In this document: positions 1-32,917 of the stretch, one piece after another | Position numbering within the stretch: position 1 is the first letter of the stretch | How the letters are laid out: each line of letters starts with the position of its first letter | DNA from: Tetradesmus obliquus | Taxonomy: Eukaryota; Chlorophyta; Chlorophyceae; Sphaeropleales; Scenedesmaceae | Direction: 5' to 3' | NCBI GenBank assembly: GCA_030272155.1 | Contig: CP126205.1 | Coordinates: 3,088,501-3,152,500 of the forward strand | Length of the DNA stretch: 64,000 nucleotides | Made by a program: the position numbers and the translations under genes | The notes under the pieces: generated by a model | The model's database searches: none | What the model was told of the DNA's origin: nothing | What the model saw: only the letters and a program-made list of their open reading frames with translations

Positions 1-499
1 GTTGCTTACAATAATAGACCTGCTTGCACGTTTCAAGAGGTACCTTAATACTGGTGCCAACAGGCAGTCGGACTCTAAGGGTCCTCACTGACCCTGCGAT
101 GAGGCGGTTATCAGCAGCTACGAAAGCAAGCGCAAACTAATTGTATACAAAGAAGTTACTGAGTGGGACTATCACACACTTTCACACGTACATGTGTTGC
201 AAACTGGCAGCCTGGCGTCATGAGTCAACACTTCAGCGCCAAAACTCATGCCCTGCAGCAAAAGCTACGGCGTTCGGCGCATTTAGCGTGGATTGAGCAC
301 TTTCAGTCGTTTGCAAAAGTTCCGAGGCAAGATCACTTGGCGTCTGTGCATTGCTCAACGCTTGCTCAACTGGGGACGTCTCCTGTGATGCTGTTGTGAT
401 CTGCAATCTGGTATCACTGGGACTTTCGTCAGTCACCTATCGATAGTAAGCGGCTCTGCAAGCTCTGTTCGGACCGCGCAAGTAGGGCTTGCAGCGATT
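1..499. other. 5' flank, no gene seen
   Basis: No convincing coding exon was found. It is presumably the promoter and 5' UTR of the gene starting at 500. The few short reading frames have no recognisable similarity. Confidence 0.5.
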
Positions 500-1712
500 A
501 TGGACGCACACAGTCACGCTGGGCACGCACACGGGGCTTCTCACCCTGCTACGTCTATCAGCGAGCTACAACACCCTCCTCATGGCAGCTACGAGGGTCA
601 CGTGGTGCCAGGTACGAGCTGCTGCGCTTGCCAGCTTGCTGCTGCTGCTGCTACTGCCTCCAGAGTCCACACTGCTACGCCTGCTGCCTGCAACTCTCTA
701 CAAATGTAGCGCATTTGGCGGCGATTTTAACGTTTGTTGTTTGTTAGCATGAAGCCAGCTCTCTGTAGTCCAGCTCGTCTGCACGGCGCCAACAGCACCA
801 CCAGCAGCAGCTGCTGGATTGCTTTTCCCTTATGTTGCACAATCCTGCCTCAGGTTCCTCCAGGCGCATTCATGTGAACCCTATAAGTGCTGTGGTGTTT
901 CCTGCAGGCGTCATGTTCATCATCTGGTCAACATACTGGATCTGGTCCGTGCTAGACATCCACCTACGCACTCGAGCAGCAGGCCTGCACACATACCTCC
1001 CCCTGCACACCAACTCCACCACCAGCAGCAGCAGCACCAAACAATCCGGCAGCAGAACCAGCAGCAGCCACTGCAGCAGCGGCCGCGGGGAGCCGTTTCG
1101 CTCCCGTGCTTGGTACCCCTGGCCTTACTGGCCTGCAAAGCCAATGGAGCCTATTTTCAAAGTGCTGTTCTGCCTGCTGGGGGTGTTTATCGAGCTGTAT
1201 GTTGGCTTCCGGGGATGGCGGCCGCTGTACAAAGCTGATGGGCACTTTGCTGAGTTCCACGCAAACAACTGGCAGGTGAGGGGCGCTGTAGCAGCATTCT
1301 GGCGGCGGCAGCAGCAGCAGCATGCAGCGTTGTCGCTCATACACTTTGCTGAGTTCCATGAAAACAACTGGCAGGTGGGCGGCGCTGCAGCAGCATTCTG
1401 GCAACAGGATGCTGGGTGCTGCAGCAGCAGCAGCAGCAGCAGCAGCAGACAGCAGACAGCACGTAGTAGTCTGAGCTATTCCTGTGCTGGCTCCGCACAG
1501 ATACTTGATAGTGGAGAGGGGCAGTAGCACCATTTTGGCTGGCAGTGGATGAGACGCAGCAGCTGCAGCAACAGCAGCAGCAGCAGGTTAAAAAGCAGCA
1601 GTGGCAGCAGTGTAGTTGGAGAGTACGTCACAGCAGCAGCAGCAGCAGCGCAGTTGTGCATTCCATGTCAGTACGCTGTTAGGCAAGCATCCCCATCTCA
1701 TTGCTGGTGTCG

Positions 1713-1758
<46 letters not shown>

Positions 1759-4163
1759 TTGCAGCATGCGCTGATGTACTCAAGCTTTGCTGTGAGTGGC
1801 GTGATCGACCTCATTGGATACTTCACGCCTCTGCCGCCAGGCACTGAGCAGGTGGGAGGCAGTATACAGCAGCCAATCTGATCTGTGCTGTTGCTTTGTT
1901 TCTTTCAAGTCAAGGTTGTTTTCAAGCTTGCAATGAATATGGGCAACTCCGCTGCTGCCAGGCACTGAGCAGGTGAGCAGCAGTATACAGCAGTAACCTG
2001 CTTGACATGTTGCACGGCAGTGCATGTGCTGTGCCCCTGCCTGTGGCGCCATCACGTGCTGCGCCTGACGAGCTAAAGCAAGTTCGCAACACGACATGCG
2101 TTGCAACACCATCATGACCCTCCCTGCCTGTTTGTAACCATGTGCTGAAGTACCGATGGCTGTGGTCTGCTGTGTGACTGTGTGTTGCCCCAACAACAGC
2201 AATAACCAGTCCCTTGTTTGGTGTTTCCTGATTTGCCTGCAGTGCTTCCTGTCGCTGTCTTTTCTAGTGAAGACTCCTCATGGGCATGCACGCCAAGCCC
2301 TTCCTACCCTACCCAACAACAACACAACACAACAACACAACCATGCATGTTTTCTGTGTTGCTCTGCCTGCAGGGCTTCCTGTCGCTTTCATTCCTTGTG
2401 GAGACGCTGCTCATGGGCATGCACGCCAAGCCTAATGAGCTCGACCAGCTGGTGCACACGCTGCTGACCTGGATCATGATCGCCAGTCACAACCACGCTG
2501 CCTGTGTCTCTCGTCGCCTTCCTGCGTGCAGGGCTTCTTGTCCTCATAATATCTTAGTGGAGACTCTCCTCATGGGTATGCACGCCAAGCCCTTCCTTTC
2601 CCTTAACAATAACTGCCTGTCTTCTGTTTTCCTCTTCTGCCTGCAGGGGTTCCTGTCGCTGTCATTTCTGGTGGAGACCCTTCTGATGGGCATGCACGCC
2701 AAGCCTAATGAGCTCGACCAGCTGGTGCACACACTGCTGACCTGGATCATGGTTGCGTGCATCGTCATCAGCGCAGCTGAAATTGCTGCGCCTCAGAGCC
2801 TGCTGCTGGCGCTGCTGCGGGGCATGTTGGTGTTCTTCCAGGGGACGTGGTTCTGGCACGTTGGAGCAATCATGTTCAAAGGTGAGGGGATTGTGGTTTT
2901 GTAACTTTGTTGTCACTTTTGTTAGAAGCAGCAGTGCCTGGCAACCCCTGTTTTGTTGCTTTGTGGCGCTGCTGCGGGCCAAGCTGGTGTCCTTCCAGGG
3001 CAGCTGGTTCTGGCATGTGGGGGCAATCATGTTCAAGGGTGAGGGGTCACATGCAATGCGTTACTGTTGCGTTGCTGTATGTAGCTGGCAGCACTTCTCA
3101 GCAGGATCTAATATGCGCTTTATCGTGGGTGTGGAAATGTCACGTTGTCTGGACAGGCTTTAGAACGCTGGCGGTACGGTACGGCAGGCAAACCGCTCAG
3201 GGTGAATTGCCTGATACCTGGATGTCTGGCTCCCTCTTGCACTGTAACGGCCTAGTGCCTTAGGTCACGTGTTGGCACAATATGTATTTATCGTGTTCTC
3301 AGCCTATACTTGCTTCCATTGCCTGCCTGCCGCTTCACTGCAGACTCCATGGCCTGGGACATGAACGACATGGGCAGCGTGATGTTTGTGCCGGTGGTGT
3401 TCTGCCTGCACATGCTGCTCATCTGCCTGGGCACATTCTCAGGTAAGCAGCGGTGTTAAGAGCAGTAACAACAGCACCAGGAAGCAGCGCTGCCAGCAAC
3501 TGCTGTGTGACTATTGTTATGTGTGTTCTGCCGCACATGCTGCTCATCTGCCTGGGCACCTTGTCAGGTTTGCTGCGTTACAACAGCACATGGGCGGTGA
3601 TGTCAGCAGCGATTTCACCTATGCATGCCTGTGCTTGCTGCTCATCTGCCTGGGCACCATATCAAGCCACCGCTGGGCCTGTGCATGCAACCTGCATGTA
3701 CTGTACCAGCAAACACAGGTGCACCGCCAGCAGCTTATGTGTGTCGGCCCATGCATGTTCACGCATGCATGCTGCGCGTCCACACCGCGTAACTTGTACT
3801 CATCTATATGTTTGTGCGCTGCTGCTTTTTCTTCCTGCGCATCCGCCTGCAGCCTACCTGTTCATGCGCTGGCTATACGTGCGGCTAGGCATCAGCAGCA
3901 GTGCACACCTCACTGCGCACCTCACTGGAAATCAGCTGGCAGCAGGCCCAGCAGGCAAAGCGTCACTGCTAGGCAGCCACCTCATAACCCATCATGATTC
4001 AGGCCCTGCAGCGCATGACCTGGCAGATTTGGATACACTGCTAGAAGGGCAGTTGGAGCTGACTGATATGTACGGCAGCAGCAGCAGCGGCGGCGGCGGC
4101 GTGGATGCGGCAGGCCATGGCAGGGATAGTGGTGTGAGGGGTAGCAAGCGCAGCCATGTGTGA
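500..4163 (+). CDS. TMEM45: TMEM45/DUF716 family multi-pass membrane protein
   Basis: Six exons join in phase: 500-611, 908-1275, 1765-1851, 2647-2881, 3344-3442, 3853-4163 (TGA), giving 403 residues. Animal TMEM45 proteins are about 275 aa; the excess is a His-rich N-terminus (MDAHSHAGHAHG), a Ser/Gln-rich loop inside exon 2 and a Gly/Ser-rich tail. Family landmarks appear in order: GHVVPG near the start; EFHANNWQ then SSFAVSGVIDL, matching the animal HENHW...FFAVSGIVDM block; LDQLVHTLLTW, matching LDQHIHSLLLY; and FFQGTWFWHVG, matching ILQGTWFWQIG. Hydrophobic stretches suggest about seven membrane spans. The biochemical role of this family is not settled; animal members are in endomembranes. 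The start was chosen because GHVVPG sits at the N-terminus as in relatives. The introns contain many copies of exon edges, listed separately. The exon 3 acceptor follows a (GCT)n run. Confidence 0.92.
1333..1375 (+). repeat. copy of the exon 2 donor edge (TMEM45)
   Basis: About 40 nt here repeat the last codons of exon 2 (HFAEF..NNWQ) followed by a second GT donor. It lies about 100 nt downstream of the true exon end at 1275, and a few substitutions separate the copies. A shorter copy of the exon 3 end lies at about 1950-1972. Confidence 0.8.
2230..2598 (+). repeat. three upstream copies of the exon 4 acceptor edge (TMEM45)
   Basis: Three copies of the 3' splice site plus the start of exon 4 (FLSLSFLVETLLMGMHAKP) precede the copy used at 2647. 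They lie at about 2230-2310, 2363-2490 and 2522-2598. The middle copy is nearly complete, reaching the LLTWIM codons, and is still open; the outer two break off after MHAKP. Each begins with a CTGCAG-like or TGCAG acceptor. Confidence 0.85.
2960..3044 (+). repeat. copy of the exon 4 donor edge (TMEM45)
   Basis: The end of exon 4 (FQGTWFWHVGAIMFKG plus GTGAGGGG) is repeated with about 85% identity about 160 nt downstream of the first copy. Either donor would leave phase 1, so which copy is spliced cannot be settled by reading alone. Confidence 0.8.
3515..3668 (+). repeat. two copies of the exon 5 donor edge (TMEM45)
   Basis: Two partial copies of the last codons of exon 5 (HMLLICLGTFS) follow the true donor at 3443. 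The first retains a GT after CAG; the second has lost the donor. Confidence 0.75.
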
Positions 4164-4505
4164 CGTTGTGTCACTGGTTTGCATTTGCATCCTAGTGTCA
4201 AGGCCGTACAAATCGTTGCTGCTAGGCAGCCACCACGCAACCCATCATGATGCAGGCCCTGCAGCGCATGACCTGGCAGATCTTGATTCGCTGCTAGAAG
4301 GACAGCTGGAGCTGACAGATATGTATGGCAGCAGCAGCAGCAGCGGCGGTGGTGTGATGCATGCAGCAGGGCATGGCAGGGACAGCGGCGTGAGGGGTAG
4401 CAAGCGCAGCCATGTGTGACGTTGTATCACTGGTTTGCATCCTAGTTCAAGGTTGTGCAAATTGCTGATGCGACAGGGCATGGCAGGGACAGCAGCCTGC
4501 GTAGC
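4164..4505 (+). repeat. tandem copies of the TMEM45 C-terminal coding end including its stop
   Basis: 4212-4419 repeats the last about 65 codons of the TMEM45 reading frame (LLGSH..., AHDLADLD, LEGQLELTDMYGS, GVRGSKRSHV, TGA) and the about 40 nt after the stop, with a period of about 257 nt. A third fragment at 4465-4505 keeps only the GHGRDS and SKR part. The copies lie beyond the stop at 4161-4163, so they are 3' UTR or flank. The frame of the second copy is open to its own TGA. Confidence 0.88.
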
Positions 4506-7500
4506 AAGCGTATCAATGTGTGAGACGCAACGCCATGTCAACGTCATGTTGCAATTATTGTAGTGGGTGCATAAGGCTGCATGCAATCAGGCAAGCGTCC
4601 ACACGTGGGGCTATGCAGCCTGGGGTCTTGTCAAGATGGGGCAGTTGATCGGCGTCTCTGTTCCTGGGGCTCGTGACTACGTGCTGCCACTTACAACTCT
4701 GCTGACACGAGGGTCGTGTGGCACTGGACACGACGTGTTATGTGACACGGGTCTGGGGCCATGCAGCCTGGGGTCGAGTTGGGGTAGCTGGGCAGCAAAA
4801 CTAGTGGGAAGGGTCAGGACAGGATCGCTGCTGGTGTTTGAGTGTACACAGCTGCGCGCTGCTGAGTGATGGGAGGGATTGGGGCTTGCTATTGTGTTTT
4901 TGCACGGCAACTGGGTGTGGAGGGTTCTACGTTTGAAGCACGCATAACAGCCTTTCCCTCGTGTCTTGAAGTGTGGAGCGATGGCGCCGCACTTTGTTGC
5001 GTTTGTGCCGCTGCGCCTGTTGCTCAGCAACTGCAGCGACCGTCGGTCTCATTGCGCCGCACGGCGTTGTAATCTGGTCCTAGCCGTGCGCATCACAGCA
5101 GTTGACCGCGGCCCCCTACCTGTTGAGCGGGGAGCGTGTATCGGCGAGAGCGGCTGCAGCAGCATCCAGCGTGTCATTTTGAGTGACTGCGTTGGACCCT
5201 TGCGGGGCCTCATTATGCTTCAGTCCATCCAGCGAGCGTTGTCAAACTTGTGGCGGTGTATTGCTGCAACCACTCCTGCAGCGCATGCATTCATATGCAT
5301 TCGCATTCACATGCATTCATGCATCCACCCCTGCACCGCATGTACAGCCCCCAGCCGCTTGTTGCTGCTGCATGGCACTGCGTGCAGCTGTCGTACATAA
5401 TAGCGGTGGATGCGGCAGATTCTGTCTTTGACATCGCTCGGGCTTCAAGTCGCTTCAGGTTGATGCTGACTTTTGATTGCTGACTTTGCTGACTTCGCTG
5501 AACTGGTTGTCGGGTGCTGTGGCACCCATTTTCTGCCAGAGCCACTGCGAGGGTCTGATGTGCAAGGGACAACATGAAGGTTTATCTGCCTGCCAGGCCG
5601 GTGTATGTGTCATACGTGTACGTGTGTGAAAATGAAATTCCATGAATGTGCGTGTGTGAACCTCTGTGTGAGTATTTTGCTGGTACATTGTCATCACCAT
5701 CCGCCGAATGCTGTGCATGCACAGCGGTCATGTGCGGGCATGTGCTCTATCACCTGCTGACGCCTTAGGCCACTGCATGCTGCAAGGCACCTCGCTTGAT
5801 CGAGTGGCTTGTAGCGCTGCATTTGACTGCCGCTGAAGACAGCTGTCGTGCGACGACTGTTCTGTCGGCTTTGTACGTGCAGTCGTATACAACCGCGGTG
5901 GTAAACTGCTGTGCCAGAAGCCACTTTGCATTGGTGCAGTGCATGGCGCTACAGGGTCTTTGGGTTTAAAGAGAAGAGCTGCAGGAAGCACAAGATTTCC
6001 ACAGCACAACGCAGCATGATGCTGACTCACATGCCGGCCAGACTTCAACCACTCATCGGGGTTGGGCAGTGGGGTTGGAATGGGTTTGCGGGAACCAGGC
6101 ACATGTTTCTTCGGAGCTAGCAGGATCTCAGAGAGCATCCACAGCCCGTTCATACGTACGAACTGATCAGAGCTGCACACCAAGCACAGCCGTAAGAACT
6201 CTGCAAATTTTCTGTTAACAGCTCACTGTCACAAGGCAGGTGGCACACACACAAATGCGGCGCCTGCAAATGCCCGGTTTGATGCAGCAGACTTGGTTCA
6301 CATCGACTCTAACTTAGCACCACAGCCGTGCGTGCCTCCAGCTGCTGCCACTAGCCCTTTCAGCCGACCAAACTGCTGAAGCAACAGTACTCAGCCTGCG
6401 CTGCGCTCAACACAAGGCGCAGCAGCAGCACATCATGTGGGCAGCTGCAAGCAGGACAGTCCTGCTGCAAACACGTAGCAGTGTATGGTACAGTGAAATA
6501 ATCAAAGAGCGAGCCTCAGACTGCCTTGCTTGCCGAGAATGGAGGAACATATCCTGTAACAAAACAGCAAAGCGGCAAGGAACGCGGATACAGCTGCGTG
6601 CTGTGCATATCAGCCGCACATGTGCTTTGATCGCAGGATTTACTCGCTGCACACACACCAGCAACACCTTGTACTCCTGCAGACATAGGAAGCATGCTGC
6701 AGGAATTATAACTGCCGGCAACAATCCCTGGCACAACACCTCGAACCCTGTGAGCGGTTTGTAACTTTTGTAACAATAACAACACAGCTGGAATGCACTC
6801 CAAGGTGGCCCAGGAGGTGCTGCCAGAATGACACGTCAGTCCGAGATAACATGTTATATGACATGCTAATCCTGCTGTGAACAACGCTGATACATGAAAC
6901 GCAACAGCAACCCCTGAGCTTTAACAACGCTTGCCACCATTACAGAGTTCATAACCAGAGCTGGTGTACAAGCACAGGATTCGCAGCAGGATACATAACG
7001 GGCCTGACTACTGATGAAATGACACATGCACAATCGCCAGACCCCTGCCGGAAACCACAAAAAGCACACCCGCACAGAACATTACAGCAACACACAATCA
7101 GCAACGGCGAAGAGAATCGTCTCCCGCAGTACACGTCGTTATACAGCCACATCACCCAGAGGTCAGCACACCATCACACCATCAAACGGCGGCAGGTACA
7201 CAAGCATGCTTGTGTACATCAGCCAGCACACAACACCGGGCGGAACCAACTATAAGAGCAGTCAGCTGTACTGCGGTAGGAGCAGCAGCAACCAGCCTCA
7301 TGTGCTGCAGGGTAGGCAAGGCATGGTCACACACAGCACTGCTGGTTGTCAAGCACATGCCTGCAAAGCGGTCCCTGGTGCATTTCATGCGGCTGGCAGC
7401 GTGGCTTTTTGCTCAATTGCTACTTGCAGCTGTTGCGCTGGATGCACTGCGCCTGAATCCACGCCTGGTGGCGCAAACGATTGTACACACCGAATAGCTG

Positions 7501-7941
7501 GCGAAATGCCTAAAGCACTGAGATCTCGCTGAGAAAAGCAGTGTTCAACACGTGCACAGTCCAATAGTCCACGCACCGAAGTTCGTCGGTGATGATCAGA
7601 CAACCCATCTCAACCCAACCTACAAAGCACGGTCCTATGATAACATGTAGCACGAGTACCAACAACAGCACCAGCACACATCCACGGCAGCCTCCCTGTA
7701 GCAACAGGCGCTGAAGCAACCACGGCCCATCAACCCCAACATCTCAAGCAACCAAACCGCCAGAACATACCAAAAACGGTTTTAAGGACCACCAACACTC
7801 TCGATTGCGATCCAGCTACAGCTGTAGCTGTGGTGTCATTGCAGCGCCTGACCTGGCACTCCAAGCTTGCAGACCTCCCAACCACACGACTCTGCAGGAG
7901 ACGTAGCCAGTGCAGCGCATAACAAACTGCAGCCTGCCCGC
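4506..7941. other. intergenic stretch between convergent genes
   Basis: About 3.4 kb between the ends of the TMEM45 gene (+) and the glutamate synthase gene (-). It presumably includes both 3' UTRs. Possible minus-strand TGTAA poly(A) signals for glutamate synthase lie near 6944 and 7083. Apart from the candidate exon at 6031-6172, no supportable gene was seen. Confidence 0.5.
6031..6172 (-). CDS. orphan candidate coding exon, product unknown
   Basis: 142 nt on the minus strand bounded by a good acceptor (TTGGTGTGCAG) and a good donor (CAT then GTGAGTC). It is open throughout and encodes a charged, Pro-rich segment containing FVRMNGLWMLSEILL and KPIPTPLPNPDEWLKSG. Its codon texture differs from the CAG-rich surroundings. 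No partner exons were identified on either side, so it may be part of an unrecognised small gene downstream of glutamate synthase, or chance. Confidence 0.3.
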
Positions 7942-28989
<21,048 letters not shown>

Positions 28990-30017
28990 GACGATGCAGA
29001 AAGACGAAGCTCTTGAAGCGGGTCAAGCTGGCTGCAGCCTTACAATAGGCTGCGGGGGTTGGTTGTGCACACTCGGCAAACCTCAAGCCCTACTAGGGCT
29101 TCTCGAGCGCAGAGGTAATACAGCAGGCCAAAGCATTTGTGGGTGTCTACGACTGTGCTGAAGGGGCAGCGTTGGAGTACTGCGCGGTGCACATGTGTGC
29201 TTCACCTGGATCAGGCCGGGCACATGCAGCTGTCATGTGCAGCAATTTGGTTTTTCACATAATATTACGATTCTTTGTCGCGAAAAAGTTAATCTTAATA
29301 CTTTATATCAATGTAAGCAGCGAGAAACCAGCGACGGTTGCCACCTATGCTCAACAGCAATATAGTCATCGGATCTTCAGCAGCCAGTGGCGAGATTGCG
29401 TTGACAGCACCCTGCGAACAGCACAACGCGCTCATTCCTCGCCAGGACACAATATACAACACAAGCAAAGGCGTGCAGTCACTGCTTACATGTGTAGCAC
29501 AGTTATGTTCCAGGAACACCATTGCTACCGTATGATTTCTGGCGCTGTGACCGCTGTGACTTAACACGAGCAGCAGCAGGACGATCTGGGTGGGCAGCCC
29601 GAAGTGCTGCCACACATCCACATCTTCGCAAGTTCATGTAATCTATATTTCCAAAGTGAAACACGCGGCAATGCATGCACACATATCATCACAGCTACCT
29701 GTATCTGCGGCAACACTGGATGCACTGACAGTATGCATGCCAACTCTGACAACTCTGATAACTCTGATCAATGCCGCATGACATGCCATGTCAAGTTGGC
29801 AGTGCCAACATACGAGGGACCCGCCACTGTTGAACAGTGCAATGAGGAGTGTGACGCTAGTTGAGTACTCCATGTGTATGGAGCTGAGCCGACATGCCAT
29901 GTCGCACAGTGTGCGTGCAAACCACAAGACACCAACCTTGTGGGCTGACTGGTCAATTGATAGCCATAACTACGACACAACACAACTGCTGCTGTGCTTG
30001 CACACCGCAAAAGACAC
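28990..30017. other. upstream region of the glutamate synthase gene
   Basis: About 1 kb upstream of the GOGAT start codon, presumably 5' UTR and promoter. No supportable coding sequence was seen. Confidence 0.5.
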
Positions 30018-30031
30018 ACCTGGTGGCCATC
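30018..30031 (+). repeat. target-site duplication, left copy
   Basis: ACCTGGTGGCCATC, identical to the 14 bp at 30513-30526 on the other side of the LINE fragment. Confidence 0.9.
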
Positions 30032-30512
30032 ACCTGGTGGCGAGTTCGTCTGCGCTGCTTGTGTGTGCATGCACGTACAAGCACATATGGTGGCCGTCGG
30101 GCCAATCCTACCACTGTTTGTCCTGCATGTGGCTCTGCTACTGAGACTTTGTCCCACTTTGTTTTGGAGTGTCCTGACACCTCTGATCTGAGGGAATCTA
30201 TGTACGCAGAGCTGCGAAGGCTGCCAGGTTGTGCTGAAAAACTGCGCACTTTTATGGCCATGACTGACCCCTCTGCCATGGTCTTGCGTTTTGTTTCTGA
30301 CGATGTCTGGGGTGGATCTAGTGTTTGCAGGTTGGCTGCTCGGCTGATTGCTGACTACCTTGTTCTTGCCTGGAATCACAGGAATGTCTGCAAGCGGGAT
30401 AATGAAATAGTGCTCCCTCCCCTTCCCCCTTCGCCTGTCTTTCAGCCGCTCCTGTGGGGCGCGGGGCCGATGGCGACGTTGCTATGGCTTAAATGGTAAC
30501 ATGATGATGATG
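30032..30512 (+). mobile_element. 5'-truncated non-LTR retrotransposon (LINE) insertion
   Basis: The 481-bp insertion encodes the C-terminal about 155 residues of a LINE ORF2. It contains the C-terminal zinc-binding motif C-x2-C-x8-H-x4-C (CPACGSATETLSHFVLEC) typical of zf-RVT tails, and ends in LLWLKW then TAA. The 3' end finishes in a short (ATG)n/(TGA)n tail at 30501-30512. A perfect 14-bp duplication flanks it, and there is no promoter or reverse transcriptase core. The rest of the frame is intact, so the copy is probably recent. Strong 5' truncation is the usual outcome of target-primed reverse transcription. Confidence 0.88.
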
Positions 30513-30526
30513 ACCTGGTGGCCATC
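30513..30526 (+). repeat. target-site duplication, right copy
   Basis: Second copy of ACCTGGTGGCCATC, directly after the (ATG)n tail. Confidence 0.9.
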
Positions 30527-32917
30527 CGGTTCAAATTGACGCTAGGCATGGCTGTGACATAGCACAGCTGCTGCTCTGGCCTTCTCAGCAGCAGCTGCTG
30601 CTGCCAGTCATCTACATGCTGCTGGACTTCATGCCGCTGTCCATTCATGCTAGTAGGTGTGTGTGCAAAGCTGCAACAAACAGGCAGCTGACATGCCGGC
30701 CACCTGCACCAACAACAGCCTGTAACCAGCTCATGACCAGCGCTGTTGCGAAGCTTTGTAACCTGAAATGCATGTGCTGCTCCAACCTGCTACGGCTGCC
30801 GATGTTACTCGCGGCAAGCCCCACGTGACACAGCACTGGCATGACAGTCAAAACCACTGCCTCAACATTACTGCAATACTGCACGTTGAAAGCTTGCTGC
30901 AGATGTGTTGACAACACTACAGTTGCCATCAGCAGTTGATGCACTCAACTACACAATTCCTGCAACATTCTCATGTCTGACAAAACCGCAATGGAATCGA
31001 TTTGCTGCCCAGGGAATGAGGGGCGCCCTGATAACGAGCTACCGAGAAACTCATAGTAATAAGTGTTGCTTACCATACAGGTTCCGATCCCACCTGTTCT
31101 GCCATGCCGCGGCACCAGCCTCCACAGATATACAATCTTGCCAACCACGCAGGTTTGTACGCCACAGCATACGTTCAAGCTGCCAGCGCCATACAGGCAA
31201 CAGTAAAGCTGAAACAAGCAGATTAACGCAGCAGCGTGCTGTTTTGCAAGCAGCACACAGATGTACCCCATACAGCATGCGGCTGCCGAAAGCGACTCCA
31301 ATCCACGACCCGAACAGCTATGCAATGCCTTTGTGCGAGGTGAAATCTGGCGTTTTATAACCCTAGAGGCTCCTAGCATGTGATGACATGCCTGGTATAG
31401 GGCAATATGCAGGAACATGCAGATAGGTGCAAGTCTGATATCAAACACACTTGAAGATACACAATTGCAGGAGCATAGCAACAGCGCTGAGCGCAACTTG
31501 TCAACTGCAACCCCCAAATCTTATGGGAACCCTGCCACAACCTACTGCCACACATCCACCCTGCTAAATAAGGTACCCCCATCCCACAGCCCACAGTATG
31601 CTCGGCTGCTGCCCAAAAGCTGTGGACTGATAAATGTAATGAGGATAGTATCATACGTGATATGCTATCAAAAAATAAAAGCCTTGGGGCATGCCGCCCA
31701 AGCTCAAGGATTTCACAGTAACGCCACAGGAAAATGGTTATGTACATGTGGCGTGCTGAGAATCCCTCCAACCATGTGGCATCTTTTGCGCCATGCTGAG
31801 TCAACGTAAACGAAACCTGTACATACGGACTTGCATGCTCAATTAGCATAACAAACACGCCTACAAACATACGTGTACATATGTGCTTGCATGCTCCGCC
31901 ATCAACCCCCAAAGAGTGTCCGACACAGGCTGCTCGACTCCGTCAAATGGAACCCGCTGTGAAATGTAACAGCTTATTCAAACGTGAAAACTGCTGAACT
32001 CAACAACACAGACGTGCCACTTGTACCCTGCAGGCATAACAGACGCAGCATGACATAACTTGACAAGCAATAAGATGGCACTCATCAACAGCCCCCAGGC
32101 ATCCAACAACATGCAACAAGCAGTTCAACGCAGCATACCTGCAACCAAGCCTGCAGAGCAGACGGTAGAGCTGCTGCTGCTGCTGCTGCGTTAATATGGC
32201 GATAGCAAGCTACAATGGTGAAGGCTGCATGTTGCAGCCTGCACAGTGACTGTGACGCCCTGTGCACTGTGAATGTCGGGGATGCACTGTAAATCTCCAT
32301 GTGCGGTAGGCGCAGCATGATGCATGGCTCAGCTGTCGAACCTCGGGGTGCTGCAACTGCGCACAGTAGTGCAGACACCAACAAACTGACCAACAGCCTC
32401 AAGACATGTGTGCAGTGTCAATTCAACGTGCTTTGCTGTGCATCCGCAATTTCAACGATGCACAGCCCCAACGCGGTGTTGGCTGCTTGCGAACATTCAG
32501 TGTGCTGCAGCACTTGCAAGCACACGTAGCCCAGCTGTCTCAGAAGTTGAAGAAGAAGGACATGCACACTCCGGCTGTGCATGCCAGCGCAATTGCCTAA
32601 GACCCATCACAAACCTCAGGCCATCCGTGGCAGCATATGGGGCACTGTGGTGTGCGGCCGGTACTGCAACGCTGCAGCTGACTGCTTGTCAACATGCGGC
32701 GCGCTGCGCCCGCTGCGCCCAACATGCAGCTCAGGACGCCAACATGCAGCACCCATCTCTGTGTTCAGCAACAAACATCGCACTTCACAGCAGACCTGTT
32801 CACAGCATCTGCGCACCAACAGCAAGCAACCAACCCAGCCATAGCAGCACCACATCGCAGCTGTTACTACATGCTCTCTTTGTTGCCCTTGCCATGCACT
32901 GCCATCAACCCTGCTGC
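30527..32917. other. intergenic, nothing assigned
   Basis: About 2.4 kb without a convincing gene. A short hydrophobic open stretch at 30580-30655 (LLLPVIYMLLDFMPLS) follows a CTCAG and could be a stray exon, but no continuation was found. The stretch 31380-32000 is less CAG-rich than average. Confidence 0.45.
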
